Part shown: one piece after another, positions 1 to 9,102 of the stretch
Layout: the number at the start of each line of letters is the position of its first letter
Position numbering within the stretch: position 1 is the first letter of the stretch
NCBI GenBank assembly: GCA_035620975.1
Contig: DASPFV010000137.1
Location: forward strand, 1-11,985
DNA: 11,985 bases
Direction of reading: 5' to 3'
Origin: DASPFV01 sp035620975
Lineage (GTDB): Bacteria; Acidobacteriota; Vicinamibacteria; Vicinamibacterales; 2-12-FULL-66-21
The notes under the pieces: model-generated
The model's database searches: none
Seen by the model: only the letters and a program-made list of their open reading frames with translations
Told to the model about the DNA's origin: nothing
Translations under genes and position numbers: made by a program

Positions 1-2
1 TC

Positions 3-1043
3 CCCGGGGAAGACATTCAGGTCAGCCTCACGGAAGGCGCGCTGATCCTGTCGGGCCGCGTCTCGAACAACAACGTGATGATCCGCGCCGCGGACATCGC
101 CCAGGCAAGCTCGCCTGATACCCGCGTGATCAACATGCTGCAGCTGCCCGGCGGGCAGGGCAGCCAGCAGGTGATGCTGCAGGTGCGCGTGGCGGAGGTC
201 AATCGCCGCGCGTTGCGCGAGATCGGCATCAGCCTGTTCGCGACCCGTCAGGGGTTCACGGCGCGCGGCACAACGGGTCAGTTTCCAGCGCCGCTTTTCG
301 AAGGCGGAGATAACACCCAGGCTCCGGATCTTGTCTTCACCGATTTTCTCAACCTCTTCTATTTCAACCGCGAGCAGGGCATCGGCGGCGTCATGAAGCT
401 CCTGGAGGATGGCGGCTGGCTCGAGAGCCTCGCCGAGCCGAACCTGATCGCCTACAACGGCCAGGAAGCGAGCTTCCTCGCGGGCGGTGAGTTCCCGATC
501 CCGATCGTGCAGGGCGCCACCAACACGGTGACCGTGGAGTTCAAGGAGTTCGGAATCCGCCTGAACTTCCGGCCGACGATTGCCGGCGACGTGATCCGGC
601 TCAGGGTCCGGCCCGAGGTGAGCACGCTCGACTTCGCCAACGGCATCACGCTGGAGGGCTTCCGCATCCCGGCGCTGACGACGCGGCGCGCCGAGACGGA
701 CGTCGAGCTGCGGGACGGGCAGTCCTTCGCGATTGCCGGCCTCCTCGACAACGTGCGGCAGGACGACACGGCGGCGATTCCGATTCTCAGCAAGCTGCCG
801 ATCCTCGGGGCGCTCTTCAAGAGCAAGGCGGAGCGCGCGGAGGAGACGGAGCTGATGGTCCTCATCACGCCGCGCCTCGTCCGGCCGCTGAACCCCGACG
901 AGGTGCCGCCGCTCCCGACGCGCATCCGGCCCCTCATCAACCGCGGCGAAATCGGCGAGCAGCTCGAAGGGCCAGGCGGCGCGGTCGATGCGCCGCAGGA
1001 CGGGCGCCTGCGGTCCGGCGCGTCCAGCGGGAGCCAGCGATGA
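3..1043 (+). CDS. rcpA: Tad/Flp pilus outer-membrane secretin RcpA/CpaC, 5'-truncated by the window edge
   Basis: This is the C-terminal part of the secretin that forms the outer-membrane channel for the Flp pilus. The reading frame is open to the left edge, so the true start, signal peptide and most N-terminal periplasmic domains lie outside; the ATG at 75 is internal. The visible part begins with the end of a BON/N-domain-like segment (LILSGRV near base 45). It then has the strand VMLQVRVAEVNRRALREIGI that opens the secretin module, and the hallmark secretin end (IAGLLDN, then PILSKLPILGALFKS, then ETELMVLITPRLV) at about bases 737-890. A roughly 50-residue polar Pro/Gly-rich tail follows. 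Its stop overlaps the next start in an ATGA, so the two are translationally coupled. The motifs and the downstream tadZABC genes make a Tad secretin much more likely than a type II or III secretin. Confidence 0.93.
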   Translation, partial: PGEDIQVSLTEGALILSGRVSNNNVMIRAADIAQASSPDTRVINMLQLPGGQGSQQVMLQVRVAEVNRRALREIGISLFATRQGFTARGTTGQFPAPLFEGGDNTQAPDLVFTDFLNLFYFNREQGIGGVMKLLEDGGWLESLAEPNLIAYNGQEASFLAGGEFPIPIVQGATNTVTVEFKEFGIRLNFRPTIAGDVIRLRVRPEVSTLDFANGITLEGFRIPALTTRRAETDVELRDGQSFAIAGLLDNVRQDDTAAIPILSKLPILGALFKSKAERAEETELMVLITPRLVRPLNPDEVPPLPTRIRPLINRGEIGEQLEGPGGAVDAPQDGRLRSGASSGSQR

Positions 1044-2266
1044 ACCGACCACCATCGGCAGATCGGCGTCGGGCGGACGAGCTGGGGTCGGTCCTCGTGC
1101 AGGTCGCGGTCGCCCTGCTGGCCCTGCTGGCGATCTGCGCATACGTCTTCGACTACGGCGTGATGTGGTCCAGCCGGCGGCAGGCGCAGAACGCCGCCGA
1201 CGCCGGCGCGCTGTCCGGGGCGCTCGCGCTGGCGTTCGACAACCCGACCGATCAGGCCGCGGCGAGGGCGAAAGCGATTGCGGTCGCCCAGCGCAACCTG
1301 GTCTGGGGGCAGGCGCCGGATGTCACCCCCGCGGACGTGACGTTCCCGGCGTGCCCGCCCGGGGCGCCCGGACCGCCCGACACGTGCGTGAAGGTCGACG
1401 TCTTCAGGAACCAGCGTCCGGGCGGCAGCCCCCTGCCGGTCTTCTTCGCCCGGCTGGTGGGCATCACCGAGCAGGGCGTCCGCGCGACGGCCACGGCCCA
1501 GGTGCTCTACGGGGAGGAGGCGAGGTGCGTGAAGCCGTGGGCCGTCCCCGACAAGTGGGACGACCTCCGGGACACGCCCCAGGACAACCTGTGGACGCCC
1601 GACGACGACTTCGAGCGGTACATCCAGAACGGCCAGAATGCGGGTCAGGTGATGACCCCCACGGCGGACGTATACATCCCGCCGGGACAGCCCGGGCACA
1701 CGGGCTTCACCGTGGAGGACGACTACGGCACGCCGCTGACGCTCAAGCACGGCAACCCGCAGCAGGCGATCCGGCCCGGGTGGTTCTTCCCGGTCGTGAT
1801 CAACCCGATCGAGGGGCCGGGCGGCAACAACTACCGGGACAACATTGCCACGTGCGACCCGACCGTGATCGGTCCCGGAACGCTGCTGGAAGTGGAGCCC
1901 GGGAACATGGTGGGCCCGACCTCGCAAGGCGTGAACGCGCTCATCGCGCAGGATCCCCTTGCCACCTGGAGCGCCTCGGCCAACGGGGGCCGCGGGGCGC
2001 CGACCGGCGGCTGCATGGCGGCGGGCACGTGCGCGATCAGCCCACGGCTGGTGGCGCTCGCGATTTTCAACGTCGACGTCTACGACGCGGCGCGGGCCGG
2101 CGGCCGCACTGAGATCGAGGTGGTCAAGGTCCTGGGCTTCTGGATCCAGGGCATGCAGGCCAACGACGTCATCGGCTATCTCACGCACTACCCGGCGCTC
2201 GCCACCGGCGGCTCGCCGGTGGACGCCGAATCGTCATTCCTTCGTACGGTCATTCTCGTTCGGTAA
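1040..2266 (+). CDS. TadE/G-like minor pilus protein, single N-terminal membrane anchor, cysteine-rich exported domain
   Basis: This is a probable Flp pilus assembly protein of the TadG-like (PF13400-type) class, anchored in the inner membrane with a large periplasmic domain. Residues 16-37 form one hydrophobic helix after a basic N-terminus. The family signature follows directly: FDYGVMW, then RRQAQNAADAGALSGA (about residues 37-61). The rest (about 350 residues) is Pro/Gly/Asp-rich and has six cysteines outside the membrane (C105, C116, C163, C272, C325, C331), an even number that could form disulfides. There is no VWA domain, unlike some longer TadG proteins, and no Glu at position 5 of a mature pilin, so prepilin-peptidase processing is not supported. 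The start is fixed by the ATGA overlap with the secretin stop. In the classical tad order tadG is last; here it sits between the secretin and tadZ. Assignment to the family is good; the exact role (minor pilin or assembly factor) is inference. Confidence 0.85.
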   Translation: MNRPPSADRRRADELGSVLVQVAVALLALLAICAYVFDYGVMWSSRRQAQNAADAGALSGALALAFDNPTDQAAARAKAIAVAQRNLVWGQAPDVTPADVTFPACPPGAPGPPDTCVKVDVFRNQRPGGSPLPVFFARLVGITEQGVRATATAQVLYGEEARCVKPWAVPDKWDDLRDTPQDNLWTPDDDFERYIQNGQNAGQVMTPTADVYIPPGQPGHTGFTVEDDYGTPLTLKHGNPQQAIRPGWFFPVVINPIEGPGGNNYRDNIATCDPTVIGPGTLLEVEPGNMVGPTSQGVNALIAQDPLATWSASANGGRGAPTGGCMAAGTCAISPRLVALAIFNVDVYDAARAGGRTEIEVVKVLGFWIQGMQANDVIGYLTHYPALATGGSPVDAESSFLRTVILVR

Positions 2267-2280
2267 ATCGAGGTTCACAA

Positions 2281-3426
2281 GTGCCTGCTTCCGTCATCAT
2301 CGTCGGCTCCCGCGATCAAGCGCTCGAGGAACTCGTCCGGGCGTCGGGTCGCGTCACGGCGGTCTCCTGGGCCGCCGATCTCGCGCCGCTCGCCGAGGCG
2401 CAGGCGACACAACCCGACCTTGTCCTGGTCGACCTGCGCCGTGCCTCGCAGATTCCGTCGGCGCTGACCGCCTTCACGCGACAGCACCCGGCGACGAACG
2501 TGCTGCTCGTGCTCACGACGCTCGACCCGGCGCTGATGCTGCAGGGCATGCGGGCCGGGGCGAACGAGGTGCTGGCCGAGCCGCTCTCGGCGGCCGAGCT
2601 CGACGCCGCCGTGACCCGGCTGCTGGGGCAGCGCCCGCACCTTCCGGCGGGGCCGGTGTTCGCGTTCATCGGCGCCAAAGGCGGGGTCGGCACGACGACC
2701 ACCGCGGTCAACGTGGCGGCGACGCTGGCGAAGCTGTCGCCGGCGAAGGCGCTCCTCATCGACCTGCACATCGCGTACGGCGACGCGGCCGTGTTCCTGG
2801 GGGCCGACGCCCGCTTCTCGGTGCTCGACGCGCTCGAGAACGTCCATCGGCTGGATGCGGCGCTGCTGAAGAGCCTCGTGGCCCACACCGTGTCGGGGCC
2901 GGATCTGCTGGCGTCGGCCGAGCGGCCCGCGACGCGCCACGTGGACGTGCGGCGGGTCGACGTGGTGCTGGAGGTGGCCGCGACGCAGTACCCCTTCACG
3001 ATCCTCGACGTGCCGCGCTCCGATCCGGGCGTGCTCGACAGCCTCGATCGGGCGTCGCGCATCGTGGTGGTCGCGAACCAGGAGCTGGCGACCGTGCGCA
3101 ACGCGAGCCGGATGGCCACGACGCTGCGGACGCGGTACCCGAAGGCGAGCGTCACGACGGTCATCAACCGCACGGACGGCCGGGCCGAAATCGGGCAGCG
3201 GGACGTCGAGCGCGCCGTCGGCTCGTCGATCTCGCACCAGTTCCCCAGCGACTATCGCCGGGCGCTGACGGCCATGCACAAGGGGCGGCCGCTCGCGCTC
3301 GACAACCACAACCAGCTGTCGGCGTCCTTCAAGGCGCTGGCGCGCGAGCTGGCCGGCCTGTCCGACGAGCGCACCGAGCGATCGACGGGCGGCTTCAGGG
3401 GGCTGCTCTCGGGCCGGCGGTCCTGA
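2281..3426 (+). CDS. tadZ: Pilus assembly ATPase TadZ/CpaE (pseudo-receiver plus MinD/ParA-like domain)
   Basis: This cytoplasmic protein of the TadZ/CpaE family is known to direct the Tad machine to its cellular site. Residues 1 to about 115 have a response-regulator receiver fold: a phospho-site-like Asp51 (LVLVDLR) and a Thr after the fourth strand (LLVLTT). However, the acidic pair is Ser10-Arg11-Asp12 and the usual Lys-Pro is Glu100-Pro101, so normal phosphorelay is doubtful. Residues 125 to about 360 are a MinD/ParA-type ATPase. The deviant Walker A is GAKGGVGTTT (131-140), which keeps signature Lys133 but has Thr138 where MinD has the second Lys, a variation familiar in CpaE/TadZ. Next come a Walker A' LLIDLH (Asp161) and a Walker B ILDVP (Asp243). 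The start is a GTG preceded by CGAGG at 2269-2273, only 14 bases after the upstream stop. The size (381 residues) is typical. Confidence 0.93.
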   Translation: MPASVIIVGSRDQALEELVRASGRVTAVSWAADLAPLAEAQATQPDLVLVDLRRASQIPSALTAFTRQHPATNVLLVLTTLDPALMLQGMRAGANEVLAEPLSAAELDAAVTRLLGQRPHLPAGPVFAFIGAKGGVGTTTTAVNVAATLAKLSPAKALLIDLHIAYGDAAVFLGADARFSVLDALENVHRLDAALLKSLVAHTVSGPDLLASAERPATRHVDVRRVDVVLEVAATQYPFTILDVPRSDPGVLDSLDRASRIVVVANQELATVRNASRMATTLRTRYPKASVTTVINRTDGRAEIGQRDVERAVGSSISHQFPSDYRRALTAMHKGRPLALDNHNQLSASFKALARELAGLSDERTERSTGGFRGLLSGRRS

Positions 3427-3459
3427 TCGAGGGGCGACACTTCCGGAGGGACGACCACG

Positions 3460-4773
<1,314 letters not shown>

Positions 4774-4796
4774 GTTTCTGAGCGAGAGGTAGAGCC

Positions 4797-5762
4797 ATGG
4801 CGTTCGTGTTTCTGACGTTCGTGCTGACGCTGTCGATCGTCCTCGGCGCGTACTACCTGTTTGTGGTGCGCCCCGAAGACGACGATCGCAGCAAGCTGCT
4901 CCGCCGCCTGAAGCGGACGGGCGTCCCGGGCGGCAAGCCGGGCGCGACGCTCGAGCGGCCCGTGCAGCAGCTGAGCAACATGCGGGCGCTCAACGCGTTC
5001 CTCGCGAGCGCGCAGGGGCTGTCGGGTCCGCTCGATCGCCTCATCACGCAATCGGGCCTCCCGATCACCGTGGGAACGCTGCTCATCGCGTGCCTTTTCG
5101 CCGCGTGCACGGGCTACCTCGTGGTGAAGCTCCTGACGCACTTCACCTACCTGGGGCTCGCGGCCGCTCCCCTGTTCGGGCTGATCCCGTACCTCTTCGT
5201 CCGGCGCGCCCGGACGAAGCGGCTCGAGCGCTTCGAGGAGCAGTTCCCCGAGTCGATCGAGCTGATGGCGCGCGCCCTGCGGGCCGGCCACTCGTTCCCG
5301 ACGGCCCTGCTGATGGCGGGCGAGGAGATTCCCGAGCCTGCCGGCGGCGAGTTCAAGCTCGTGTACGACCGCCAGAACTTCGGGATGGCGATGCCGGACG
5401 CCCTGAAGGGCTTCGCCGAGCGCGTGCCGATTCTCGACGCGCGGTTCTTCGTGACGGCCGTGCTCACCCAGCGCGAGACGGGCGGCAACCTGTCGGAAGT
5501 GCTGGACAACCTCGCGTCCGTCATCCGCGATCGGTTCAAGGTGAAGCGGCAGGTCCGCGTGGTCACGGCGCACGGCCGGATCACCGGCTGGATCCTGGCC
5601 GGCCTGCCGCCGTCGCTCGCCGGGGTGCTCTGCTTCATCTCGCCGGATCACATGAAGATGCTGATCACCGATCCGCTCGGCATCCAGATGGTCGTGGCCG
5701 CCGGCGTGATGCAGATCACCGGCACGCTCATCATCCGGAAGCTGGTCAACGTCCCGTACTAG
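4797..5762 (+). CDS. tadB: Tad pilus inner-membrane platform protein TadB
   Basis: TadB is one half of the TadB/TadC inner-membrane platform on which the TadA ATPase acts. Hydrophobic segments are seen at about residues 2-24, 92-113, 116-135, 264-282 and 295-314. Between the third and fourth lies the cytoplasmic T2SSF (GspF-like) domain, with the family patterns FEEQFPESIELMARALRAGH and FVTAVLTQRETGGNLSEVLD. The 321-residue length matches the family. The start at ATG 4797 has GAGAGG at 4784-4789, seven bases upstream. The stop codon overlaps the AGGAG ribosome site of tadC, so the two partner proteins are tightly coupled in translation. Order (A then B then C) is the same as in classical tad loci. 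Confidence 0.95.
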   Translation: MAFVFLTFVLTLSIVLGAYYLFVVRPEDDDRSKLLRRLKRTGVPGGKPGATLERPVQQLSNMRALNAFLASAQGLSGPLDRLITQSGLPITVGTLLIACLFAACTGYLVVKLLTHFTYLGLAAAPLFGLIPYLFVRRARTKRLERFEEQFPESIELMARALRAGHSFPTALLMAGEEIPEPAGGEFKLVYDRQNFGMAMPDALKGFAERVPILDARFFVTAVLTQRETGGNLSEVLDNLASVIRDRFKVKRQVRVVTAHGRITGWILAGLPPSLAGVLCFISPDHMKMLITDPLGIQMVVAAGVMQITGTLIIRKLVNVPY

Positions 5763-5774
5763 GAGCGCAGTTCC

Positions 5775-6692
5775 ATGGCCCTCGATCTCGCAATCACCCT
5801 CACGGCCGCGTTTCTCTTCGTGGCGCTCGTCTCGGGCTGGGCCACGTCGGCGGTCCTCTCGGCCACGTCGCCGGAACGCCGCCGCCTCCGCCAGCTCGCC
5901 GGCGGAGCGGGCACGGCCGGGGAGCGGACAGGCGTCGGCGGGCTCGTCGACGCAATCGACCCGCGGGTGCGGCGGCTGCCTGGCGTCCCCAAGTCGCCGA
6001 AGGAGATGAACCGGCTGCGGCGGCGCCTCGCCATGGCCGGGTACCACGAGCCCTCGGCGATGTTCGTGTTCGGCCTGGCCCAACTGATTACGCCGATCGT
6101 CCTGGTGACCCTGGTGCTCGCGTTCCTGGGCATCAACCGGGGGTGGATGTACGCGGTCATGGCCGGCGCGATCGGGTATCTGCTCCCGGGGCTCCTCCTC
6201 GCGCGCAAGATCGAGATTCGCAAGCGGGAGATCCGCAACGGCCTTCCCGACGCGCTCGACCTGCTCATCGTCTGCGTCGAGGCGGGCTCGGGGCTCGACC
6301 AGGCCATCGTCAAGGCCTCCGACGAGCTGGCGATCACCTATCCGGCGCTGGCGCAGGAGCTGCGCCTTATCACGACCGAGGTCCGAGCCGGCAAGCCCCG
6401 GCTGGAGGCGTTCAAGAACTTCGCCGCGCGCACCAAGGTCGAGGACGTGCAGTCGCTCGTGGCGCTGCTGGTGCAGACCGACAAGTTCGGCACCAGCATC
6501 GCGCAGGCGCTGCGCACGCATGCCGAGACGTCGCGGACGAAGCGGCGCCAGCGCGCGGAGGAGCGGGCGGCCAAGGTCGGCGTGAAGCTGGTCTTCCCGC
6601 TCGTCTTCTTTCTGTTCCCGGCGCTCTACGTCGTGATTCTGGGGCCCGCCGTCATCCAGTTCGTGCGGGTCTTCCTGCCGACCGTGCAGTAA
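5775..6692 (+). CDS. tadC: Tad pilus inner-membrane platform protein TadC
   Basis: TadC is the second platform protein, paired with TadB. It has predicted membrane segments at about residues 5-25, 95-117, 122-143 and 273-298. The T2SSF domain carries the TadC-type patterns LPDALDLLIVCVEAGSGLDQ and LLVQTDKFGTSIAQALRTHA, followed by a strongly basic stretch (KRRQRAEERAAKVGVK) before the last membrane helix. Its length of 305 residues is typical. The ATG at 5775 is set by AGGAG at 5761-5765, nine bases upstream and overlapping the end of tadB. No frameshift or missing segment is visible. Downstream, the coding continues after 24 bases with an unusually short gene. Confidence 0.95.
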   Translation: MALDLAITLTAAFLFVALVSGWATSAVLSATSPERRRLRQLAGGAGTAGERTGVGGLVDAIDPRVRRLPGVPKSPKEMNRLRRRLAMAGYHEPSAMFVFGLAQLITPIVLVTLVLAFLGINRGWMYAVMAGAIGYLLPGLLLARKIEIRKREIRNGLPDALDLLIVCVEAGSGLDQAIVKASDELAITYPALAQELRLITTEVRAGKPRLEAFKNFAARTKVEDVQSLVALLVQTDKFGTSIAQALRTHAETSRTKRRQRAEERAAKVGVKLVFPLVFFLFPALYVVILGPAVIQFVRVFLPTVQ

Positions 6693-6702
6693 ATCCATAG
6701 AA

Positions 6703-6709
6703 AAGGAGG
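6703..6709 (+). promoter_or_regulatory. Strong Shine-Dalgarno (AAGGAGG) of the 31-codon gene
   Basis: AAGGAGG is a near-perfect match to the 16S rRNA anti-Shine-Dalgarno and lies in a locally A-rich leader (6691-6718) that stands out from the GC-rich surroundings. GGAGG ends seven bases before the ATG at 6717. A second in-frame ATG at 6711 is only one base away from it and is too close, so 6717 is the better start. Confidence 0.8.
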
Positions 6710-6716
6710 AATGAGA

Positions 6717-6812
6717 ATGGACACCACGACGCTCGTTCTGGTTGCAGTGGCTGCCGTGCTGCTGGTGCTCTACATCGCGAAGCGGCGCAGCCGTCTCAGC
6801 CACGAGGACTAG
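6717..6812 (+). CDS. 31-residue single-span membrane miniprotein between tadC and tadD
   Basis: This small open frame is shorter than common gene-finder cut-offs. It encodes a short polar N-terminus (MDTTT), a 16-residue hydrophobic helix (LVLVAVAAVLLVLYIA, residues 6-21) and a basic tail KRRSR followed by LSHED. By the positive-inside rule the tail is cytoplasmic and the N-terminus periplasmic. Support for translation is a near-perfect Shine-Dalgarno seven bases upstream, position inside a compact operon, and a stop only five bases before the tadD start. The likely tadD ribosome site (GAGG 6804-6807) lies inside this gene, so its translation may set tadD translation. It is not a pilin: there is no prepilin cleavage motif or Glu at position 5. 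I do not recognise a family. Roles such as a small subunit stabilising the TadB/TadC platform are only guesses. An alternative start at 6711 would add two residues. Confidence 0.7.
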   Translation: MDTTTLVLVAVAAVLLVLYIAKRRSRLSHED

Positions 6813-6817
6813 TACCG

Positions 6818-7777
6818 ATGCGGCTGGGGATCTCGGCGGTCGTTCTGGCGGCGTTCCTGGCGGGCTGCGCGGCGCGCAGCCCCCAGACCGTCCCTGCTCG
6901 CGGGTCGGACCGGCAGGCGCCGGCCGGCACGGACGCGGGCGCCGAGTCGCTTTCGACCTTCATGGCCAAGGTGCGGTACCTGAGCACGCGGCCCGTCAAG
7001 CGGGCTGGCGAGACGCTCGAGGCTCGCGACGCGGAGCTGGCGGCCGACCTCGCCAGCCTCGGCGCGCTGCCCACGGCGGATGCGCACTGGCGCGTGGCTG
7101 AACGCTATCGCCAGCGGGGCGTGCTGGACATGGCGTACCGGCACTTCAACCGCGCGCTGGCCCTCGATCCGCGGCATGCGCCCGCCTACGAGGGCCTGGC
7201 GCGGGTCTGGCGCGACTGGCGGCTCCCGCACCTCGGCGTGGCGGATGCACATCGGGCGACCTATTACGCGCCCGCGTCCGCGTCCGCCAGGAACACCTAC
7301 GGCACGCTGATGCAGGCGCTCGGCCGCGACCGCGACGCGAAGCTCTCCTACGAGCTGGCGGCCATGCTCGATCCGAAGGCGGCGTACGCCTTCAACAATC
7401 TCTGCTATCTCTCGTTCCTCTCCGGCCGGATCGACGCGGCGATCGAGAGCTGCCAGACGGCCGTGGCGCTCGATCCGACGCTCGCGGCCGCCCGGAACAA
7501 CCTCGGGCTGGCTTTCGCGGCCGCCGGGCGGATGGATCTCGCCCGGACGCAGTTCCTCGACGCGGGCGACCGCGCCGCAGGGCTCTACAACACCGGTCTG
7601 GTCTACCTCGCCGCAGGCGATCCCCGGCAGGCGCTGGCCGCGTTCGACGCGGCCAGCCGGGAACGGGCCACCTTCGCCCTCGCACGGGAGCGGGCGACCC
7701 GGATTCGAGCGATGCTGCGCCTCCCGGGGGCGCGGGCAACCGAGCGCATCGACGGCGCTCCTGGACAACATCCATGA
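6818..7777 (+). CDS. tadD: TPR lipoprotein, TadD-like pilus assembly factor
   Basis: This predicted lipoprotein carries tetratricopeptide repeats; TadD proteins of this kind assist Tad secretin/pilus assembly. The N-terminus is a short lipoprotein signal with lipobox LAGC (14-17, lipidated Cys17) and Ala at +2, which would favour the outer membrane under the E. coli rule. A low-complexity linker runs to about residue 45. From about residue 88 to 290 there are five or six TPR-like units with typical endings such as ALALDP, AAMLDP and AVALDP and helix starts such as FNNLCYLSFLSGRID and RNNLGLAFAAAGRMD. The ATG at 6818 has GAGG at 6804-6807, ten bases upstream, inside the preceding miniprotein gene. 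Its stop overlaps the next gene in an ATGA. The TPR lipoprotein call is firm; the name TadD rests on its place after tadC. Confidence 0.85.
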   Translation: MRLGISAVVLAAFLAGCAARSPQTVPARGSDRQAPAGTDAGAESLSTFMAKVRYLSTRPVKRAGETLEARDAELAADLASLGALPTADAHWRVAERYRQRGVLDMAYRHFNRALALDPRHAPAYEGLARVWRDWRLPHLGVADAHRATYYAPASASARNTYGTLMQALGRDRDAKLSYELAAMLDPKAAYAFNNLCYLSFLSGRIDAAIESCQTAVALDPTLAAARNNLGLAFAAAGRMDLARTQFLDAGDRAAGLYNTGLVYLAAGDPRQALAAFDAASRERATFALARERATRIRAMLRLPGARATERIDGAPGQHP

Positions 7778-9096
7778 CGACGACACTGGCGACCCCTGAA
7801 GTCATCCCGCACCCTGTCGAGCCGCGGACGATTGAAGAGGCCGGCATCAGCCTGGACCTCGTGCTGCAGCTCGTGCTCAAGTCGCTGCACTTCGCGGGCG
7901 AGCTGTCCGGCACGGAGCTGTCGCGGCGGCTCGGGCTGGCGTTCCCGATCCTTTCGCCCGCCCTGGAGCTGCTCAAGGCGCAGCACCAGTGCCAGATCGT
8001 CGGCGGCGGCATCGTGGGGGGCGCGTCGTACCGCTATCGCATCACGGACGCGGGCCGGACGCGCGCGGCGCTGTTCCTCGAGAACAACCACTACGTCGGC
8101 GTCGCGCCGGTACCGCTCGCCCAGTACCAGCAGTACATGGAGGCGTATCGCGCGGCCGCGCCCAGGGGCGCCACGCGCGACCGGGTCCGCCGCGCCTTCT
8201 CGCACCTCGTGATCAGCGACAAGGTGCTCGACCAGCTCGGGCCGGCCATCAACGCGGGCCACTCGATGTTCGTCTACGGGCCCCCGGGGAACGGCAAGAC
8301 CGTCATCTCCCAGGCGATCCACAACCTGCTCGATGGCGAGATCGCGATTCCGCATGCCCTCGACGTCGAGGGCAGCATCATCCGCCTCTTCGATCCCGTC
8401 AACCACGAGGAGATCCCCTTCGACGACGACGTGAACAGCATCACCACGGCGGGCGCCTTCGATCGGCGGTGGGTGCGCTGCCGGCGCCCGATGGTGATGG
8501 TCGGCGGCGAGCTGACGCTGGATGCCCTCGAGCTGAGCTACAACCCGACGACCGGCTTCTACCGCGCGCCCGTCCAGGCCGTCGCCAACGGCGGCGTGCT
8601 GGTGATCGACGACTTCGGGCGCCAGACCTGCTCCCCTCGGGATCTGCTGAACCGCTGGATCGTGCCGCTGGAGAGCCGCGTCGACTTCCTGACGCTCCAG
8701 AGCGGCCAGAAGTTCGAGCTGCCGTTCATGACGCTGATCGTCTTCGCCACGAACATCCGGCCGGCGGAGCTCGTGGACGAGGCCTTCCTCCGCCGTATCC
8801 AGTACAAGATCTTCGCCGAGAGCCCGACGGTCCAGGACTTCCGGCTCATCTTCGAGAACTGCTGCCGCGAGCTGGGTGCGACGAAGGACGACGCCGTCGT
8901 CGAGAAGCTGCTCTACGACTACTACCGGCCCCGCAAGATCGCCTTGCGCGGGTGCCAGCCGCGCGACCTGATCAAGCAGGCGCTGTCGCTGGCCGGCTAT
9001 CTGAACCGGCCTTCGCACCTCACCACCGATCTGCTCGAAGCGGCCTGTGACACGTACTTCGTGAACGACCGCGAGGAGCCGGCTGTCTACGTGTAA
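7774..9096 (+). CDS. Winged-helix / AAA+ ATPase encoded within the tad operon
   Basis: This 440-residue cytoplasmic ATPase of unknown role appears in two parts. Residues about 27-100 look like a winged-helix domain (GTELSRRLGLAFPILSPAL as the helix-turn-helix, SYRYRITDAGRTRA as wing and last helix). Residues about 140-430 are an AAA+ module: Walker A GPPGNGKT (169-176, Lys175), Walker B VLVIDDF (275-281), sensor-1 Asn327 in FATN, and a candidate arginine finger at LRRI (Arg340/Arg341). The Walker B acidic pair is Asp279-Asp280, with Asp where most AAA+ proteins have the catalytic Glu, so hydrolysis may be slow or the protein may work as a switch. It overlaps the tadD stop by four bases and ends six bases before a VWA gene, an arrangement that recalls MoxR-type AAA+/VWA pairs. 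It is not an obvious MoxR or NtrC-type activator, since no GAFTGA-like loop is seen. Function in pilus regulation or assembly is inferred from context. Confidence 0.8.
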   Translation: MTTTLATPEVIPHPVEPRTIEEAGISLDLVLQLVLKSLHFAGELSGTELSRRLGLAFPILSPALELLKAQHQCQIVGGGIVGGASYRYRITDAGRTRAALFLENNHYVGVAPVPLAQYQQYMEAYRAAAPRGATRDRVRRAFSHLVISDKVLDQLGPAINAGHSMFVYGPPGNGKTVISQAIHNLLDGEIAIPHALDVEGSIIRLFDPVNHEEIPFDDDVNSITTAGAFDRRWVRCRRPMVMVGGELTLDALELSYNPTTGFYRAPVQAVANGGVLVIDDFGRQTCSPRDLLNRWIVPLESRVDFLTLQSGQKFELPFMTLIVFATNIRPAELVDEAFLRRIQYKIFAESPTVQDFRLIFENCCRELGATKDDAVVEKLLYDYYRPRKIALRGCQPRDLIKQALSLAGYLNRPSHLTTDLLEAACDTYFVNDREEPAVYV

Positions 9097-9102
9097 ACGG
9101 TC

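Noticed and set aside
5090..6700. Plus-strand open frame spanning tadB and tadC in another frame
   Set aside because: It crosses the tadB/tadC junction and encodes low-complexity Arg/Pro/Gly sequence, whereas the tadB and tadC frames carry full T2SSF domains.
7774..9096. Calling the AAA+ protein MoxR or an NtrC-type activator
   Set aside because: The N-terminal winged helix and the Asp-Asp Walker B do not fit typical MoxR, and no GAFTGA-like sigma-54 contact loop is visible.
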